This document shows, in pieces, positions 44,171-53,303 of a DNA stretch of 64,000 bases (within the stretch, counting starts at the first letter, position 1; each line of letters begins with the position of its first letter). The notes beneath the pieces were generated by a model. It was given only the letters and a program-made list of their open reading frames with translations, had not been told where the DNA came from and did not search any database. The stretch comes from Actinoplanes regularis (lineage in GTDB: Bacteria > Actinomycetota > Actinomycetes > Mycobacteriales > Micromonosporaceae). The stretch lies in the NCBI RefSeq assembly GCF_900188005.1, contig NZ_FZNR01000009.1, positions 186,001 through 250,000 of the forward strand, given 5' to 3'. The position numbers and the translations under genes were made by a program.

Positions 44171-45421
44171 ATGGATGGAGTTCGGTCGGCGAGGCTGAGT
44201 CAGCCGGCCGGCGGCAATCGCCGCCGGGTGCGCGTGACTCTGGCCGCACTGCTGGCGGGCAGCCTGCTGTTCACCGCCGCGTGCAGCGGCGGCAAGTCAC
44301 CGACCTGGCAGGGTGGGAACGGCGCCGCCGGCACCGCCGAGTCCGGCTCCCCCGCGCCCGAGCCGACGCTGAGCACCGTCGCCGTGACCTCGCCCAAGGC
44401 CGCCGCCACCGGCGTCGAGGCCTGGTCGGACGTGAAGTACACCACCGAGGACCCGGAGAACACCACCGTCAAGGTGACCGACTCCAAGGGCACCGAGGTC
44501 AAGGGCACCGTCGACAAGGACGAGAGCGTCTGGCACCCCACCGAGTCGATGGACTGGGCCGGGAAGTACACCGTCACCGTCAGCAGCCCGCCGGCCGAGG
44601 GCAAGAACACCACGGTCACCAGCACGTTCACCACCATGAAGAAGCCGGCGAACCTGGTGCGCGTCACCAGCTTCCTCGGCGACGGGAACAAGGTCGGCGT
44701 CGGCATGCCGCTGATCATCAAGTTCGGCCGCTCCATCCCGGAGAAGTACCGGGCGAACGTCGAGCGCAAGATGGTGGTCACCGCCACGCCCGCGCAGGAG
44801 GGCACCTGGAGCTGGATCAGCTCCACCGAGGTGCACTACCGGCCGAAGGTGTACTGGAAGGCCTACTCGAAGGTCTTCTACAAGGTGCAGCTCAAGGGCG
44901 TGAAGATGGGTGACGGGTGGTACGGCCGCTCGGACCTCACCGTCGACCTGAAGATCGGCCGTTCGCTGATCATGACCGTCTCCAACAAGACCAAGAAGAT
45001 GACGGTCAAGCAGGACGGCAAGACGATCAAGACGCTGCCGGTGAGCCTCGGCAAGTCGAGCACGCCGTCGTCCAGCGGGACCATGGTGGTGATCGAGAAG
45101 AAGGCGCACACCGTCTTCGACACGACCGACACCGACCCGGCGAACGGCTACAAGGTCGAGATCGACTACGCCCAGCGGATCACCTGGAGCGGCCAGTACA
45201 TCCACGCCGCCCCGTGGTCGGAGGGCCAGCAGGGCCGGCGCAACGTCTCGCACGGCTGCGTCAACGTCTCCGAGGCGATGGGCGCCTGGCTCTTCAAGCA
45301 GACCCTGATGGGCGACGTGATCACCGTCTCCGGCACCGAGGAGAAGCTGAAGAACGGCAACGGCTGGACCGACTGGAACATGAGCTACGCCGAATTCAAG
45401 AAGGGCAGCGCCCTGGCCTGA
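44171..45421 (+). CDS. L,D-transpeptidase lipoprotein, copy 2
   Basis: A 416-residue lipoprotein; ATG 44171 gives a signal peptide and lipobox LLFTAAC, and the in-frame extension upstream was rejected. Two Ig-like domains are followed by the YkuD domain with SHGCVNVSEAMGAW, catalytic Cys363. Function as for copy 1: 3-3 cross-linking of peptidoglycan. The N-terminal domains differ strongly from copy 1, the catalytic domains much less. The gap of about 150 bases between the two leaves room for a separate promoter. Confidence 0.93.
   Translation: MDGVRSARLSQPAGGNRRRVRVTLAALLAGSLLFTAACSGGKSPTWQGGNGAAGTAESGSPAPEPTLSTVAVTSPKAAATGVEAWSDVKYTTEDPENTTVKVTDSKGTEVKGTVDKDESVWHPTESMDWAGKYTVTVSSPPAEGKNTTVTSTFTTMKKPANLVRVTSFLGDGNKVGVGMPLIIKFGRSIPEKYRANVERKMVVTATPAQEGTWSWISSTEVHYRPKVYWKAYSKVFYKVQLKGVKMGDGWYGRSDLTVDLKIGRSLIMTVSNKTKKMTVKQDGKTIKTLPVSLGKSSTPSSSGTMVVIEKKAHTVFDTTDTDPANGYKVEIDYAQRITWSGQYIHAAPWSEGQQGRRNVSHGCVNVSEAMGAWLFKQTLMGDVITVSGTEEKLKNGNGWTDWNMSYAEFKKGSALA
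45025..45101 (+). repeat. 77-bp tract identical to 43603-43679
   Basis: Second member of the identical pair described for copy 1; it covers the start of the YkuD beta-sandwich core. Confidence 0.9.
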
Positions 45422-45442
45422 TCGGTCGCATCCCCGCTCGGC

Positions 45443-45472
45443 GCGGGCCCGGTCCTCATCGACCGGGCCCGC
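45443..45472 (+). terminator. Rho-independent terminator after L,D-transpeptidase copy 2
   Basis: A perfect 12-base-pair stem (GCGGGCCCGGTC and its complement) with a six-base loop, followed by GTTTCTCTTTC. It lies 22 bases after the stop. Confidence 0.85.
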
Positions 45473-45559
45473 GTTTCTCTTTCGGTACGAGACTCAGGTC
45501 GCAACGCCGGCCGGGCGAGCTGAACGGGTTTCCGGGACAGCTGGCCCTAGCGTTGGACC

Positions 45560-45958
45560 ATGCCACGATTAGCGCCTTTTGTCGTACTCGCCCTGATCGT
45601 CGGGATGACCGGCTGCGCCGACGAGAAGTCGCCCGGGCCGTCGCCCTCCGGCCCGAGCGCGATCGTCAGCCCCGCACCGGTCGACGACCCGCCCGGCCTG
45701 CTCACCTGCCGGCACCTGGCCATGGCGGTCCGAAACGCGTCCCTGATGGAGCCGGGCGTGGTCCAGGACATCGTGGCGACCAGCACCACCGCTGACGCCC
45801 CGGTCGCGGACGCGGCCACGGCGCTCGGCCGGGCGTACGCCAACGCTCTGGTCTCGCGTGACACGCGGGGCGAACCGGACGCGATCGCGGCGGTCAGCGC
45901 CGCGGCCGCCGACATGTCCCAGGTCTGCGCCGACAGCGGCCTCGACTCGGCGAACTGA
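45560..45958 (+). CDS. Small lipoprotein of unknown function
   Basis: A 132-residue protein with a signal peptide and lipobox VGMTGC, so it is lipid-anchored outside. The mature part has a Pro/Ser linker and a helical domain with two cysteines (LTCRHLAMAV and SQVCADSG) that may form a disulfide. No family is recognised. It stands after the transpeptidase terminator with its own start. Confidence 0.75.
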   Translation: MPRLAPFVVLALIVGMTGCADEKSPGPSPSGPSAIVSPAPVDDPPGLLTCRHLAMAVRNASLMEPGVVQDIVATSTTADAPVADAATALGRAYANALVSRDTRGEPDAIAAVSAAAADMSQVCADSGLDSAN

Positions 45959-46008
45959 CCGCACGACCTGACGGCGGACCGGGCCACCCGGGCCCGAAGG
46001 GCCGGTGC

Positions 46009-46329
46009 TCACCCGGGCAACGGCCCTTTCCCGGATTCGGCCTGCAAGAACGTGACCTCGAGTCCGCTGAGGAACTGCTCCCGCTCGGCAAGGAACCGCC
46101 TGGTATGCGGCTGCTCTTCGTGGAAGTCGAACGCCGCCCGGTCCGCGTACAGCTCGTAGAAGACCCGGACCAGCGGTTCTGCGGGCACGGAGTGAACCAC
46201 GTACGCGAGCGTGCCGGACTCCAGCCGTTCGATCTCCGGCGTCGTCCTCGCCACGAGGTCGTCGAACCCCGTGACGGCCACGTCATCTCGCAACTCGAAG
46301 CGGACGACCAGTCCAAAACCTCTGCCCAT
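46009..46329 (-). CDS. ABM (antibiotic biosynthesis monooxygenase)-fold protein
   Basis: A 106-residue protein with the ferredoxin-like ABM fold: VVRFELRDDVAVTGFDDLVA, then GTLAYVVHSVPAEPLVRVFYELYADRAAF and a final strand. Members oxidise small aromatics or heme, or are quinol/stress enzymes; the catalytic type cannot be told. It is divergent from a small gene starting at 46452. Confidence 0.78.
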   Translation of the reverse strand: MGRGFGLVVRFELRDDVAVTGFDDLVARTTPEIERLESGTLAYVVHSVPAEPLVRVFYELYADRAAFDFHEEQPHTRRFLAEREQFLSGLEVTFLQAESGKGPLPG

Positions 46330-46451
46330 GTTGGCTCCTCGCAGTCGCAGTGGGCGTTCTCGCAGCCCATGCCCGTGACCAGGGTTCTACAGCTCTGTAG
46401 ATTGGCCCGACAAGTTCGATCTTGAGGCCAGATACCCACGGAGGGATGCGA

Positions 46452-46700
46452 GTGGCTGAGTTCCACGACGCGGATGACGCGCTTGAACACCTGCTTCTCA
46501 GCGCTGAGAAAGGGCAGAGCGAGCAGATAATCGACCAATTGATCGAGGAGGGGTTGGCTCGGGACGTTCTTCGCCGTCTTGCCGCCTCCGCCGGCGGGCT
46601 GCTGCTCTTCCAGAGCATGCGGGTCGGTACGAGCTATGCCGAGGTGGTTCGGATGACGGTCGACGAGGTCCGGAAGACACCACTCTCGTCCGGCGGGTAG
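46452..46700 (+). CDS. Small helical protein of unknown function
   Basis: An 82-residue acidic helical protein (EFHDADDALEHLLLSAEKG, then IIDQLIEEGLARDVLRRLA). GTG 46452 lies six bases after GGAGGG; an ATG at 46446 would be too close to it. No family is recognised. Confidence 0.6.
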   Translation: MAEFHDADDALEHLLLSAEKGQSEQIIDQLIEEGLARDVLRRLAASAGGLLLFQSMRVGTSYAEVVRMTVDEVRKTPLSSGG

Positions 46701-46823
46701 CCGACCATCGCATGATGTCCGACCCCTGCCTCGCGGTTTCGATCGCGGGATCCTTCGGGGCTTGCTGACGTGCCGGTTGGCGCCGCAGGTCTCGGCCCCG
46801 AAGGACTCCGGATCGACAGGAAC

Positions 46824-47963
46824 CTACCCGCCTGTCTGCCCAGCCTCGTACTCGGTCTCATACTCGGACCGGATCCGTTCGACCTCTTCCATCATGTCGT
46901 CGTATCCGGCCTGCAGCTCGGCCAGTTCCTGCTCGGCCTCTTCAACCGCTTCCTGTGATTCGCGGTATTCGCGAGCCGCGCGGGCCGCCTCTTCCATCGC
47001 CGCCCTCTGCTCCGCGGCAGCGAGATCATCGGCGGCCTTCCGCTCCGCGGCGGCCTTCTCCGCCGCAGCACGATCATCAGCGGCCTTCTGCTCCGCAACG
47101 GCCTTCCGCTCCGCGGCACGATCTTCGCGAGCGGATACGAGGGTGATGCCCGCAACCACGACGATCGCCGTCGCGGCAGCTGAGACAACAGCAGCGGTCA
47201 ACCAGGTCGGCACGTTGTTCGATATCCACGACGGCCTGCGCCGGGTCGCTGCCTCGAAGCCGGGCACGGCGGCCCCCGAGGCAGTCTCAGCCATAGGTGC
47301 CCACGACGGCACAGGCTGCGTTACCGGCATCGTCTGTGGGATGTTCACGGCGCTGTCGCCGCGGGACACCCAGGCCCGGCCCCAAGCCACCGCCGCGACC
47401 ACACCGGCCACCAGGATCAGCCACAGTCCGACACCGACACTCGCCTGAACAGCCGAGCTCAGAGCGGCACTCAGCCCGAACGGATCGTTGTGATCGGCGA
47501 GGCTCGCGGACAGCTCCGCTTTGCGAACTTCGAGGTCGAAAATCTTCCACGCCCCGATGCCGGCCAGCGCTGTGGCGCCGGCTACGGCAAGGAGGGAGAG
47601 CAGCAGTGACAGCTGGGAGGACAGGCGAGCACTTCGCAAGCGCACAACGGCGCAACCCGCAATTACAGCACCCAGCGCCGCCGTGACCCATCCGTCGGAT
47701 CCGTCGACCCCGGACACCGTCATCGTGCCGAGGAAAGGAGCGTTGACCTTCGCCCAAGGCAGAAAGGACCCGAGGACTCCAGCCGCACCCGCACCGAAAG
47801 CCAGCCACATCGGGTTCAGCCGAGAGGACGCTGACGTCGGCAGGGTGATGGATGAACCCTGGGCAACCGGCTGCGGGAAGTGGCTCTGGCCGGGAACCTG
47901 CTCAGCCATCGACGCTTGCGGGTCGCTCTCTGCCGGCGGTTCGGGCTGCGACGGGTGTGACAC
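46824..47963 (-). CDS. Polytopic membrane protein with charged coiled-coil tail
   Basis: A 379-residue protein. After a Pro-rich cytoplasmic start come four hydrophobic segments (about residues 50-72, 88-106, 118-138 and 175-195), a linker, a fifth helix (AAVVSAAATAIVVVAGITLV) and a long Ala/Glu/Arg-rich coiled coil (AERKAVAEQKAADDRAAAEK and so on) ending in an acidic tail. No family is recognised. GTG 47963 follows GGAG by six bases. Confidence 0.72.
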   Translation of the reverse strand: MSHPSQPEPPAESDPQASMAEQVPGQSHFPQPVAQGSSITLPTSASSRLNPMWLAFGAGAAGVLGSFLPWAKVNAPFLGTMTVSGVDGSDGWVTAALGAVIAGCAVVRLRSARLSSQLSLLLSLLAVAGATALAGIGAWKIFDLEVRKAELSASLADHNDPFGLSAALSSAVQASVGVGLWLILVAGVVAAVAWGRAWVSRGDSAVNIPQTMPVTQPVPSWAPMAETASGAAVPGFEAATRRRPSWISNNVPTWLTAAVVSAAATAIVVVAGITLVSAREDRAAERKAVAEQKAADDRAAAEKAAAERKAADDLAAAEQRAAMEEAARAAREYRESQEAVEEAEQELAELQAGYDDMMEEVERIRSEYETEYEAGQTGG

Positions 47964-48174
47964 TGTTACTCCTCGACGGGATTGTCTGTCCTGACCGCTG
48001 TCTGCTTGACGAAATACGCCAGGAACAGATCGGTGCCGCGCAGCCCGACTTGAGTCGCGGTGTCCGCACCGGTGACCCTCCGCCCGGCAGCTCGGGCACG
48101 AGGTCCCGGGCCGACGACGGACCTAAGGCCACGTCACGGACCGGATGCTGGGCGGGACTCGGCCTTCAACAGGA

Positions 48175-48208
48175 AGAGGGCCTGACCGCTTTCGCGATCA
48201 GGCCCTCT
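48175..48208 (-). terminator. Terminator after tRNA-His
   Basis: Perfect 11-base-pair arms (AGAGGGCCTGA and its complement) with a 12-base loop lie 16 bases beyond the encoded CCA of tRNA-His on the minus strand. Confidence 0.7.
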
Positions 48209-48223
48209 GACCTGGACTTACCT

Positions 48224-48300
48224 TGGGGTGATCGACGGGACTTGAACCCGCGACCCCCGGGACCACAACCCGGTGCTCTACCAGCTGAGCTACGACCACC
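48224..48300 (-). tRNA. tRNA-His (GTG)
   Basis: Minus-strand tRNA with anticodon GTG in CCGGG-TTGTGGT-CCCGG. The eight-pair acceptor of tRNA-His is visible: G-1 at 48300 pairs with C73, and acceptor GTGGTCG/CGATCAC has one G-T pair. CCA is encoded (48224-48226). Confidence 0.96.
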
Positions 48301-48386
48301 ATTACCGCGAGGGGCTAACCCCGTGGTGCGGGACAATCATAGCCACACCCGACCCGGGCCCGTCGACCGGGTTACCGCCTGGCGCG

Positions 48387-48977
48387 TCAGAGCTCCGCGG
48401 CGATCGCCTTGGCCGCCTCCACGTCCGGGCCCGGCTGCGGGACGAAGATGGTGCGGCGGTAGTACTCCAGCTCGCGGATGCTCTCCCTGATGTCGGCGAG
48501 CGCGCGGTGCGAGAGGCCCTTGGCGGGCTGCCCGAAATACACCCGCGGGTACCACCGGCGGCAGAGTTCCTTGATCGAGGAGACGTCGATCATGCGATAG
48601 TGCAGGTGGGCGTCGAGCGCCGGCATGTCGCGGGCCAGGAATCCCCGGTCGGTGGCGATGGAGTTGCCACAGAGCGGGGCGGTGCGCGGGTTGGGGACGA
48701 ACTCCTTGACGTACGCCAGGATGATCTCCTCGGCCTCACTCATGGTGATGACCGAGCGGCGCACCTCCTCGGTCAGCCCCGATTTCGCGTGCATGTCGCG
48801 CACCACCGGCGGCATCGCGTCGAGCGCCGCGTCGTCGGCGTGAATGACCAGGTCGACGCCCTCACCCAGGACATTGAGCTCGGGATCGGTGACCAGAGCC
48901 GCGACCTCGATGAGCTTGTCCTTGCCCAGGTCGAGACCGGTCATCTCACAGTCGATCCACACCAGAAGATCCGCCAC
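48387..48977 (-). CDS. orn: Oligoribonuclease
   Basis: A 196-residue DEDDh exonuclease that degrades 2-5 nt RNA fragments and linear di-nucleotides such as pGpG to mononucleotides in the cytoplasm. The active-site blocks are WIDCEMTG (Asp, Glu), CGNSIATDRGFLARDMP (Asp) and the C-terminal SHRALADIRESI (His, Asp). It starts at GTG 48977. It lies just upstream of tRNA-His on the same strand, the order common in actinobacteria. Confidence 0.97.
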   Translation of the reverse strand: MADLLVWIDCEMTGLDLGKDKLIEVAALVTDPELNVLGEGVDLVIHADDAALDAMPPVVRDMHAKSGLTEEVRRSVITMSEAEEIILAYVKEFVPNPRTAPLCGNSIATDRGFLARDMPALDAHLHYRMIDVSSIKELCRRWYPRVYFGQPAKGLSHRALADIRESIRELEYYRRTIFVPQPGPDVEAAKAIAAEL

Positions 48978-49145
48978 CCGGACAGCCTACGCCGGGACCG
49001 ACACGGTTACTCGACGCGAGTGTCACCACAGCTAGCATTCGGGTTGTTTGTCCGCTTTAGTGGGGTGACTTCCCGCTTGGCCGATTACCGGGTAAACTGG
49101 ATTTAACGGACGAAGCCCCCCTTCGGTTACTCCGTTTCCCCCGGT

Positions 49146-49184
49146 AAAGGGGCCCTTCGTGTCGGCAGCGCGGAGGGCCCCTTT
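49146..49184. terminator. Terminator hairpin between orn and the winged-helix gene
   Basis: AAAGGGGCCC and GGGCCCCTTT form a ten-base-pair stem with a 19-base loop, directly beyond the 3' end of the winged-helix gene on the minus strand. Confidence 0.65.
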
Positions 49185-49196
49185 CAGGTTTCCCGA

Positions 49197-50276
49197 TCAG
49201 TGAAGTGCTTGCTGATCGGTGAAGATCAGCCGTGATTCGCACCCCGGCGACGCGAACCGGAGCAGCCGATCGCCTTCCTCGGCCACCTCGTCCCGCACCC
49301 TCGAGGACCATGCCCGGAACGGATTGATCCGCATCTCGCCCCCGGCCCGCTCCCAGGTCGCCGCGACGAAGCCGTCGACCAGCACGGTCGGGCGCACGAT
49401 CGACCAGCCCGGGGTGACCAGCGCCCGGTCGCCCGGGTGGATGATCCGGGCCCGGTCGGCGTGACCCAGCATGGCGTTGTCGAACTCGGGCAGGAAGACG
49501 ACCCGGGCCGGCTCGTCCGGGTCGGCCAGCGCGGCGTCCGGAAGGTCGTACAGCTCAATGCCGTTGTCGTCGCGGAAGATCCGCAGCTGTCCGCGGAGGT
49601 CTTGGAGCACGGACCCCATCCGGGTCAGGCCCGACCAGACCTGCACGTCCTTGACGCTCGCCGGGCCGTAGGCCGCCAGATAGCGCAGGACCAGCGTCGT
49701 CAGCTCCGCGGCGGCCATCGGGCGGCCCAGCCAGGCCTCCGCGGCGACGCAGCGGATCCGGCCGCGGTGACCCCAGAACCCGGACGGCGGCGGATGCAGC
49801 AGCGGCGTCGTGAGGTGCGCGGCCAGGGCCAGATCGCTCGGCGTGTGGCCGGGGAAATCGGCCGCCAGGCGGCGGCCGAGCTCGGAGCGCTGCAACGGCT
49901 CCGCCACCAGAATCCTGCCGACCGAGGTGAGCAGGGCGGTCCGGTCCGGTCCAGCGGTGAGGCGTTTCGCGAACTTCTCCAGTACGGGCTGAACGGTGGG
50001 CCGCAACCACGGATAGTCGGCGCCGGAGCAGAGGTGCTGGGTGCCCCGGAGCAGCGGACCGCGGACCACCTGGCGGCTCTCCAGCAGGCCGGTGAGCTCC
50101 TCGTGGCGGAAACCCTCGAGGCGCGTCCAGAGGCCGAGATAGGGGGCGTCATTCTCCTGACCTTGAAGCGCGACCAAGTGGGTGACGACGTCCAGCGCCG
50201 CTCTCCCGGACCTGGCGTCGAGGAGCTGCCGGCGCAGGTAGGTGCGGTTGAGCACACGGTTGGAGAGGGTCGGCAT
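49197..50276 (-). CDS. Winged-helix DNA-binding domain protein (HTH_42/YcaQ-like)
   Basis: A 359-residue protein of the winged-helix family (VLNRTYLRRQLLDARS, VTHLVALQGQENDAPYLGLW, RGTQHLCSGADYPWLRP), related to YcaQ and AlkX-type DNA glycosylases that repair alkylated or cross-linked DNA. The QxQ-type catalytic motif of that family is not clear here, so activity is uncertain. I start at ATG 50276 (MPTLSNRVL), where the family similarity begins. Confidence 0.82.
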   Translation of the reverse strand: MPTLSNRVLNRTYLRRQLLDARSGRAALDVVTHLVALQGQENDAPYLGLWTRLEGFRHEELTGLLESRQVVRGPLLRGTQHLCSGADYPWLRPTVQPVLEKFAKRLTAGPDRTALLTSVGRILVAEPLQRSELGRRLAADFPGHTPSDLALAAHLTTPLLHPPPSGFWGHRGRIRCVAAEAWLGRPMAAAELTTLVLRYLAAYGPASVKDVQVWSGLTRMGSVLQDLRGQLRIFRDDNGIELYDLPDAALADPDEPARVVFLPEFDNAMLGHADRARIIHPGDRALVTPGWSIVRPTVLVDGFVAATWERAGGEMRINPFRAWSSRVRDEVAEEGDRLLRFASPGCESRLIFTDQQALH

Positions 50277-50342
50277 GCCCCGACGATAGGTCCGATTACG
50301 GCCAGTTTCCGGCCGCAATCCGCGCGGCTGTTCCGGGTACCG

Positions 50343-50381
50343 GACGACGAAGGCTGCCCGTGCGGGGCGGCCTTCGTCGTC
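50343..50381 (-). terminator. Terminator after the repeat-rich membrane protein gene
   Basis: Perfect 12-base-pair arms (GACGACGAAGGC and its complement) lie 16 bases beyond the stop of the minus-strand gene at 50397. Confidence 0.75.
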
Positions 50382-50396
50382 ATCGTTCGGATCCGG

Positions 50397-53162
50397 TCAG
50401 CTCTCGTCCGGGGTCTCCTTCGAGCGGGTGCGGGCGGTGGTGCGGGAGGCGGGAGCCCGGCGGCGCTTCGGCTCCGCGGCGGCGGCCAGGAGTTCGGCGG
50501 CCTCCTCGCGATAGCTGGGCGACGGCTGGGCGGGCTTCGCGTCCTTGGTCGCCGCCAGGGCGGCCTCGTCCTTCTCCCCGGCCGGGCGGGCGGTGGTGGC
50601 CCGGGAGCCCGGCACCCGCGGGCGCAGCTTGCGCGCCGTCTTGTCGTCCGCCGCGTCCGGCTCGGACCCGGCCGACTTCGAGGCGGCCTTGGCGGCCGTG
50701 GACTGGCTGGTCAGGGCTGCCGCTGTCTCGGCCACTCGGCGCCAGGCGGCGGGGATCTTGCGACCGACGGTCGTCGCCGGCTGGCTCTCCGGCGTGGTCC
50801 CGCTGAGCCGGTCCTTGGCGCGCGACAGCGGGCTGTCGGCTTCGGCCGCCCGCTTCGTGGCCGCCTTCCTGGTCCGCTTCCCGGTCTCGGCCGGAGCCTC
50901 GGCCTGGGCCCCCACCTCGTCGAGCGACGGCGGCTGTCCCGGGGACGACTCGACCTCGTGGATCGACGGGCGGCTCGATTCGGCGGTCTCAGCCGCGGGC
51001 GCGGCCTTGGACCGGGCCGCGGGCCGGCGGCTGGGGAGCGGAACGATCGGCGGCTTGGCGTCCTCGTGCCGCTCAGGCTCGGTCACCGTGCTCGCGGTCT
51101 CGGACTTCCCGATCGGCTGCGCGGCCGCGTCGGCGACCTCGAACTCGCCGGCCCGCTGCCGGATCGCCGAAGCCGGCTGCGTCTCGGGTGCCGGGACGGT
51201 CTCCGGCAGGGTGGTGGCGGTCAGCACGCCGGGCTCCGCGGCGACCGAAGCCTCCACGGCCGGAGCGGGCTCCGCCTTCCGGGGCGTCTTGGCTGACGGG
51301 CTGCCGGTGATCCTGGTCAGGCCGGTAGCCGCCCAGTCCGTAGCGTCCGGTCCGGTGAGCAGCGCGACCCGCCGGGGCGCCGGCGCGGGCCAGACGGCAC
51401 CGGGCCGGGCCGGATCACCCTCCGGCAGGTCCGCGGGCTCCGCGATGGTTCCCGGCTCCACGGCACCCGGTTTCGCCTCGACGAACTCCCCACCGAGCTC
51501 GGTTCCGGCCGGGACGGCGCGCACCGGCTCGTCGACGGACTCGGGCCGGTCGGTGGTCTCGATCTCGGGCGCCTTCTCGACGGCCGGCTCGGCACTCGCG
51601 GTCGCGGGCTCGACTTCCGGGACCACCGACGCCTCCGAAGCCGCCGACACCTCCGAGGCCACCGACACCTCCGGGATCACTGACGCCTCTGAGGCCACCG
51701 ATGCCTCTGAGACCGCCAACGCCTCTGAGACCGCCAACGCCTCTGAGACCGCCAACGCCTCTGAGGCCACCGACGCTTCCGAGGTCACCGACGCTTCCGG
51801 GGCCGCCGACTCGACGTCCGCGTGCGCCGACCCGGTCTCCGGGGCTGCGGAGACAGCGTCCTCCGAGGCTGACCCGACGCGGTTGCGAGCGACCTCGCTC
51901 AGGGCAGCGGCGGCGCGGGCCTCGGTCAGGCGAGCGCGTTCCGCGGTGGTCTCGGCGACCCAGGCGCCGACCGCGGTCGCGTGGAACTCCGGCAGGTCGG
52001 CCGAGGCCGCGGGGCGGCGGCGGCCGGGCCGCTCCGGGCGCTGGCCCGCCGACAGACCTCCGCTCACCGGAGCGTCAGAGATCAGGTCCAGCGGCTCGCC
52101 CGGAGCGGGCTTCCGCGCACCGGCGACCGGCGTGGACACGGAGCCGGCCGATGCGGCGGGCGGGGTGATCGGGAGGTCGCCGGGGACGACCGGCGTGATG
52201 CCGCCGGGAAGGATGCCGGTGGCCGGTTCGGAGGTGGCCGGGACCGGCTCGGCCGCCGTGCCGCGCTGGGCCTTCGGCGGCCAGGCGAACTGCGGCAGCG
52301 CCGGCGGGCGGGCCGGCGCGGCGTCGGCAAGGGTGCGCGGCCGGTTCGCCTTTCCCCGCCCCGGGATGAGCCGCTGACCGAGTCGCTGACCCAGGCCGCC
52401 GGGCGTGGATTCGCGATCGGAGTCGGGCGACGGGAGGCCCTGGAGCGGGGAGGGGGCGCCGATGGCCAGCATCAGCTCGGGAACCTGGCTGGGGTCGACG
52501 ACGTATACGACATCGCGGCGGCGGCCCGGTACGGCGAGGACCACCACGCCGGCCATCAGCAGGATCGCGCCGAGCGAGAGCAGGCCCCAGGCGAGCGGGT
52601 CGAGCCAGCCGGGGCGGGCCTCGACGGTGCCGCTGAGGTGGATTCCGGGGCCACCGGCCGGGTTCATGATCACCAGGCTGGAGCCACCGGCGTTGCCGTC
52701 GGGGGTCCAGCGGAAGGTGCCGTCGCCGGTTCGCAGCCAGAAGTTCTGGCGCCCGGGTGCGGCGTCCGGGGCCCGCACGCCGGGGACGGCGATGGAGGTG
52801 ATCGGCAGTTCGCCGGTGCCCACCTGGACGCCGCGGACCTCGGTGTGCGGCACGCCACGCAGGTAGCCGGCGACGTCGCCGGCCGGGGCCACCCCGATGA
52901 ACGCCGGGCCGCCGGAGGCCAGCACCGTGATCCGCAGCTCGGTTTCGCCGAAGCGGGCGAAGGGGGCGTCGTCGCGCAGCAGGCGATCGATGTCGGGGAC
53001 CACCACCGCGTACCCGGGTGAGTTCAGTCTTTGCAGTTCCGCGCTGAAGGCGCCACCGGCGTCGCGGTGCCGCAGGGCGGCCCACACGCATCCGCCCGCC
53101 AGCAGTGCGGGCAGTCCGATCGTCAATAGCAGCATGCCGAGGACCGGCCGAATCAGCCGCAT
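50397..53162 (-). CDS. Large membrane protein with long repeat-rich tail, unknown function
   Basis: A 921-residue protein. Two membrane helices (about residues 8-28 and 192-213) bracket an extracellular domain of about 170 residues, and the remaining 700 residues are cytoplasmic, rich in Ala, Glu, Ser and Pro, and probably disordered. They contain a repeat array built on (S/P)EA(S/L)(V/A)(A/V/I) units, and near the C-terminus basic stretches (GKRTRKAATKRAAEAD). No family is recognised. The basic tail could bind nucleic acid or cell-division partners; this is speculation. Confidence 0.75.
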   Translation of the reverse strand: MRLIRPVLGMLLLTIGLPALLAGGCVWAALRHRDAGGAFSAELQRLNSPGYAVVVPDIDRLLRDDAPFARFGETELRITVLASGGPAFIGVAPAGDVAGYLRGVPHTEVRGVQVGTGELPITSIAVPGVRAPDAAPGRQNFWLRTGDGTFRWTPDGNAGGSSLVIMNPAGGPGIHLSGTVEARPGWLDPLAWGLLSLGAILLMAGVVVLAVPGRRRDVVYVVDPSQVPELMLAIGAPSPLQGLPSPDSDRESTPGGLGQRLGQRLIPGRGKANRPRTLADAAPARPPALPQFAWPPKAQRGTAAEPVPATSEPATGILPGGITPVVPGDLPITPPAASAGSVSTPVAGARKPAPGEPLDLISDAPVSGGLSAGQRPERPGRRRPAASADLPEFHATAVGAWVAETTAERARLTEARAAAALSEVARNRVGSASEDAVSAAPETGSAHADVESAAPEASVTSEASVASEALAVSEALAVSEALAVSEASVASEASVIPEVSVASEVSAASEASVVPEVEPATASAEPAVEKAPEIETTDRPESVDEPVRAVPAGTELGGEFVEAKPGAVEPGTIAEPADLPEGDPARPGAVWPAPAPRRVALLTGPDATDWAATGLTRITGSPSAKTPRKAEPAPAVEASVAAEPGVLTATTLPETVPAPETQPASAIRQRAGEFEVADAAAQPIGKSETASTVTEPERHEDAKPPIVPLPSRRPAARSKAAPAAETAESSRPSIHEVESSPGQPPSLDEVGAQAEAPAETGKRTRKAATKRAAEADSPLSRAKDRLSGTTPESQPATTVGRKIPAAWRRVAETAAALTSQSTAAKAASKSAGSEPDAADDKTARKLRPRVPGSRATTARPAGEKDEAALAATKDAKPAQPSPSYREEAAELLAAAAEPKRRRAPASRTTARTRSKETPDES
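51703..51756 (-). repeat. 18-bp tandem repeats in the large membrane protein gene
   Basis: Three identical 18-base units, each encoding six residues (repeated VSEALA), sit inside a wider degenerate array from about 51620 to 51800 encoding the xSEA motif. The unit length keeps the frame. Confidence 0.85.
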
Positions 53163-53262
53163 CTTTCATTCCCCCTTCTCGGGCCCCACTGCGCGCACCA
53201 TAACGCGGCAAATTGCCACAAACAGGTCAAACGAGCAGGCAGCCCACAATAGATACGGCGAA

Positions 53263-53288
53263 GGCCCGATCCCGTACGGAATCGGGCC
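53263..53288 (-). terminator. Terminator after the CopC-CopD gene
   Basis: GGCCCGAT and ATCGGGCC form an eight-base-pair stem with a ten-base loop, 15 bases beyond the minus-strand stop at 53304. Confidence 0.65.
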
Positions 53289-53303
53289 CTCCTGCCGCCG
53301 GGG

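Noticed and set aside
48001..48220. Possible small gene between the coiled-coil membrane protein and tRNA-His
   Set aside because: The open frame continues across the tRNA and lacks a plausible start; only the terminator hairpin is supported.
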